A DNA stretch of 64,000 nucleotides. Origin: Sternotherus odoratus (lineage: Eukaryota; Chordata; Testudines; Kinosternidae). Of the stretch, positions 59,248 to 64,000 are shown piece by piece. The notes below the pieces were generated by a model that was given only the letters and a program-made list of their open reading frames with translations, ran no database searches and was not told where the DNA came from. Numbering within the stretch: the stretch's first letter is position 1; each line of letters opens with the position of its first letter. A program made the translations under genes and the position numbers. The DNA lies in NCBI GenBank assembly GCA_032164245.1, contig JAVMKO010000001.1, forward strand, positions 169,003,434 through 169,067,433. Direction: 5' to 3'.

Positions 59248-62200
59248 AGATTGTTGTATATAATGTCCTCATTTTTCTAAAAAAAGAAAACATTCTATCA
59301 TGTGCAACTGTAACAATCCTCCTCCACTTGCATCAGCAGCAGGATTTGAGTAAAGTTCACCATAGAATAGATCTGTACCATTTGAGCTAAAGGATTAACT
59401 ACATTAGCTAGCAGCAGCAGAAAGCTGTTATCTTCTGTGGATTAGCCACTAGACAGTTAAATATTGGGCTATGTATGCATCCTTGGACCCAATCGTTTGC
59501 CAGCATACTAAAACACATAGATATGAAAGACCCTTTCCGAAACTCTGTGACTAAGTGGATGGCACTTGAGACTACCATATTAGAAAGCTGGGGTCTCCTA
59601 TCTTGTATAGCCTCACACTAGGGCTGGGTGGTAAAGGACACAGAATTAACATTAGTTAGATGCAGTGGTGAATTTAGTACTCCTAGTTTCCAATCCTGTG
59701 CACTTCCCTTTGGCCAAAGGGTATTTTGATGGGGAAATGTCTTTTGGGCCATACCTATCCACACAGAGTAGTCTACACTAGTGTGTGTGGCCATTTAACT
59801 TTTTTAATGATAACCTGGACACGACAATTTTTTTTCCCCCACGATACAAAAGTTGGTCGTTTACTGAGTCTAGGGCAGCAACAGGAGGAGGAAGAGGGGG
59901 CCTGGGAGGTTCAGCTCTATGTGGAATGCTGAGGCAAGAGGCTGAAAGGGTGTAATTTGGCCAAATCCGAACAGATTTGCATGGGGCCAGGAAAAGGCCC
60001 CTCCCTGACCTCAGGACTTCCCTCCTGCCAAATGTCACAAACCTGGTGCAAACCATGGAGGTCCTAGAGGTCTTCAAAACAACAGACTGAAGAGCGGTTA
60101 GACTGACAAATATTAGACAACCTACATCCTGGCTGCTCCCTCGCTAATAAAATATTATTTCAGGAAGCCCATTCTATCTACAACCACCCATCACTTTATT
60201 ATTGGTCACTATATTCTACCTGTTTGCACCGTTTTAGGGCCACACCACGCCAGTCCTCTGTGGGTACCTATGGACCAGACTGCATTGGTACCAGCCGGGT
60301 TACACTGTGACAGGCGGAGGCCATGGAGAACACAGGAGTGGATAAGAGCCTCCGGCATTCCCCAGACAGGTGCTCCATCCATACCAGTAGGTGTGGGCTG
60401 GAGGGGGAGTTGGGAGGAAAGCTGCGTGAATGGGGGACTGTCGATATCGTGACTTCAGAGGCACCTGCAGTGACATCCACAGCGTACCCAGGAGGAAAGG
60501 TGCTGTCCCCACCCTGTGGACCACCTCTGTGCCAGTTGTATTTATTTGAGGCTACATATAGGAAGGTACGGGAGATGGCCTGGGCTTTAGAATGTAAAGT
60601 TCTTTGGGACGTTAATTACGTAACATGCTGGGTAGATTTATGGCTTTGTACAAGAAATGATAATATCTTAAAGAGGTGATAAATCTAAATTACAATAATA
60701 GATAATCACCATGCCTAATGGCCATTGATCAATACACCTAACGGGGATTCTTAGGGAGAAAAATCAATATCCGAAAGGACTAGATGTGTGCTACCTTCTC
60801 CCAAACTGAGGCTTGTGCTGTTCAGCCAACCATGAGTCACAGCAGTGGTACATTTCTACCTAAGCCAGTATTTACTTTAAGGAAATGGTGCCCCATTATT
60901 TAATTGCATTATTTCCAAAAATAGTACCAGCCCAGCTATTCTTTCAGGAATAATAATAGAGAGCTGGAGAAGCCCTGACTAAACTTGTGATGTAATTTTT
61001 GGCTGCAACATCTTGAGGAGCTGATGCCCCTGGGATGTATGCCACAGGGCGTTTGCAAGCCAATGCCCCGGTAGGGTTTAACACCCAGAAATCGGTGTCT
61101 ACTTATTGGCAGTGGCTTTCTTTCCTGGGTTTGCAGCTCTCGTAGTGCTTTGTCTGGAAGAATTTAAAATGCAGTTAATTGTTTGTTTCATTATCCTTTG
61201 TGATAAAGCTCCAAGTCTGTACTTCTGGGTCCTGCGCTTCCTGGCAGATTTAGGGGCCTCAGAAACTCATCTAGGCCCCAGAGTGACCTCCCTTTCTCAG
61301 TATAATTGGCAAGAGTCACCGCCTAGTGAGTTACCTTCATCACAGGCCAGTATGGAAGGTGGGGGGGGGGGGGAAAGTATCCCACAGTCTTTGTTGCTCT
61401 GTAGAGTGCAGTAAGCACAGTTCGGACTCCTGTGTGAACTGAGTCACTTCTCCTCTCAAGAGGATTTCTGTAGAATATGGAGGGAGATGGGGGAACCCGG
61501 GCCCACCCTCTACTCCGGGTTCCAGCCCAGGGACCCTAATGACAGCAACTTTTGGTGGCTTCTCCTCCACCACTAATGCTGCTTTGATTCCCTGGGCCAC
61601 TTCTCCAAGATTCCCTCTTTCTTGCTTCACCCTTACCTCAGGTCCTCCTCCTTGCGTATGATCTGGTGTCTACCACTCAGTCTCACCAACAGAACAACTT
61701 TCTCCCACAGCACCTGACATCCACATCCCCACCTGACTAACTGGGAGGGTTTTTAACTGGTTTCAGCCAGTCCGTGATTGGTTTCAGGAGTCCCAATCAG
61801 GCTAGCTATTTCTACTGCCTTCTAGAAGCTTCTTAATTGGCCCCACGTGTCTTGATTGGCCTGGAGTAGCCTTTGTTTGGCTATCCAGGAAACAGGGACC
61901 TACACATCCTGAGGCTGATATACCTGCCTTCCAGCACTCTCCTATGCCCTTCTGGTCTGACTCCGTCGCACCTTCTATTAAGATATATGTGACACAGAAC
62001 TCACTAAATACACCATCTCTGATCATAGCACATGTTTAAGACATCCGTGAAATATATATGTAAGGCACAATACCGATTACTTTGCCTGTGTGATTTGTCT
62101 GGAGATCAACTGCCAGTTTGATCTTGAGAAAGAAAGATGGAAAAAATCTTCTTTACTTTTTCAACTGTCTGTTTTGTATTTCAGCCTCTGAGTTGATGAC

Positions 62201-62990
62201 ATTCCGGTCCTTTCAACCTCTTAGAGCTGCTTCTTCTCTGAAAGTCCTCTCCTGCCTTTGCTGTTCGTAATATTACTATTGGATATGGCAGTTCTAGTGC
62301 TTGCTAATAGATGGCAGTGGCGACATGTGATTAGGATTTAACAGACCCTACAGTTTAAAGGGAATATAGAACCTAAAAGGTCACTTTCCATTTTGTAGAA
62401 TGCTGACTGTCTGTTCTTTTCACTGATGTTTTTCCTCAGCAATCATTATTTTAATTTTCTTTTCCTTTGACAATGTATTTGACAGGAAGCTGGGCAGCAC
62501 TATTGTCCGTTCTGTCTAGTATTTTCCACCCACTCAAGATGCTGTCAGCCTGCCACCACAGGAGTTAATGTACTGCAGTCTGCCCTCAAAATGGCTAATT
62601 ACAACTTCAATTTTTCCTCTGAAAAAGTATCTCAAAGTATCAGCCAGAGCTTCAAACCCACCTTCCTACTTACTGATCCAACTCCACCACTCCAAAATAA
62701 AAATGGAAGCCAGAATATGCAACACTCAAGCTGCGGTATGCTCAGAGCTGTATAGCTAAGCTGGTATGACAGGCCATTGCCACACAAGAAGACTGGAAAC
62801 TACCTCCAGAGAGGGGTAGTGATGGTGCCAAAACATCAGCGCAATACGTGGCTGGCTGATGGGAAAGAAGGAGAAAGCTCCAAAACACCCTTACAATACT
62901 TAGGAGACAATCACCACTGAACCCCTGGGACAGCCGTGACTCCTTAAGGGGGATGCATTCCCGCTGGTGAAAAATGGCTATAGGGCTGGT
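59248..62990. other. Intergenic, no gene recognised
   Basis: No open frame with a known motif and no clear repeat except a G-run at about 61361-61374. Confidence 0.4.
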
Positions 62991-64000
62991 GTAGCAGGGC
63001 GGCGACTCACCCCTGCGGCGCCTCCTGCTGGTCCGTCCGGGAATTAGCTCGCCAGCGTCCGGAGCATCCTCTGCAGGCCGATGTCCCGCTTGCTGCTCTG
63101 GCCCCGTGTCCCTCCCGGGCCCCCGGTGCCCTCTTACTGAGGGTGCTGCACCCCTGCAGTACCCCCTTAGGTCTTAGAGTCTCTCCTCCCTGGGGAACCC
63201 TCCACCCTCTATCCCCACCTTGCCTCAGTCTAGGTAACTGCCAGTCACCACTTGCCCCTGTTCACTGGGGCAGACTGCAGTATCATTGCCTCTCATCACC
63301 GGCAAGGGGGGTTGGACTGCTGCTTCTATCTTAGTAGCCATGGGCTGCCACCTGCAACCCCAGTACCCCTTTGTTAGGCCTTCTCCTAGGCCCTGCAGCC
63401 TGGGGGTTTTCCAGGCCAGAGCTTCCCCAGTTCCTCTAGCCTTGCCCCAGCCCTGCTTCCCTCTAGGTACCTTAAGCTTCCAGCAGCCAGGCCTGTCTAC
63501 CTCTGTGAACACCAGGAGACTCTCTGTTCTGAGCACCAAACTGAGCCCTTTTTATCAGGGCCAGCTGGGCCTTAATTGAACCAGCCACAGCTGTGGCTGC
63601 TCTGCCCAATCAGGCTGGAGCTTGCTTGCTCCTAGGCACAACCCTCTGCACCTATTGGTATCCCAGGAGGTGGGCGGGCCTAAGCCTGCCCGTTACTAAA
63701 GTCCCTCCCCCAGCCTGGCGGGAGGGACACTGGACCCGGGGCCAACTAAATACGGGGGACAACTAATGAGTAAAGGCAGCGGAGTGCGTGAGGGTCACAG
63801 GTTCAAAATGAGGGTACAGGATGGGGATAGTGAGCAGAGAACCCCACACAGTGCCCGCTGCTCCGCGAAGCTGTCGAGGTGGACGCTGCCCAGTGGAACT
63901 CTGCCTGGATGCGTGAAATGAGGAGTGACTGGAAATAGGCCCCACAGTCGCACCGTACCCCCTTGTCTTGCATCCTCCTCCTGGTGTTGTAGATGGTGAC
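62991..64000. other. GC-rich repeat-like region, unresolved
   Basis: The stretch from tgtagcagggcggcgactca has the look of a turtle repetitive element. On the minus strand, 64000-63850 reads locally like protein (start VTIYNTRRRMQDKGVRCDCG) before stops. An LTR or retroelement fragment running off the window is possible; I could not settle it. Confidence 0.3.

Overview
The window is vertebrate nuclear DNA, almost certainly from a turtle (Testudines, probably a cryptodire). Two lines of evidence place it. The interspersed repeats (CR1 3' ends, the tRNA-derived SINE ending in the 'gctacccctctgatac' motif, hAT MITEs) look like those I associate with turtle genomes. The gene order U2AF1 - CRYAA is the arrangement seen at human 21q22.3. 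Gene density is low: about 1.6% of the window is recognisable coding sequence, with the rest introns, intergenic DNA and transposon debris.

Region by region: (1) 2.77-3.56 kb is a CpG-rich, CCAAT-containing promoter-like region with a good minus-strand splice donor. By synteny it may be the promoter and non-coding first exon of CBS, but no CBS coding exon is visible. (2) 10.1-30.76 kb is the complete U2AF1 gene on the minus strand: eight constitutive coding positions plus an alternative 67-nt exon, predicted product 251 aa, with a CpG-island promoter at about 29.8-31.1 kb and a polyadenylation signal at 10143-10148. All splice junctions could be placed to the base. (3) 48.86-52.75 kb is the complete CRYAA gene on the plus strand: three exons, 173 aa, TATA box, a candidate MAF element and a polyadenylation signal. 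(4) The rest is intergenic or intronic DNA holding hAT elements (several with exact 8-bp target-site duplications), two Helitron-like elements, CR1 fragments, MIR and tRNA-derived SINEs, fold-back SINEs, and GC-rich minisatellites inside elements.

U2AF1 (3' splice-site AG recognition) and CRYAA (lens small heat-shock chaperone) are neighbours by conserved synteny and not by shared function. I found no new multi-gene system. The most interesting observations are a lengthened poly-glycine tract in U2AF1, the conserved mutually exclusive exon pair, an exact 45-bp direct repeat inside a U2AF1 intron, a decayed hAT transposase with a matching deletion derivative 38 kb away, a pair of Helitron-like elements, and fold-back SINEs with clean target-site duplications. 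Everything is read by eye; repeat family names are approximate.
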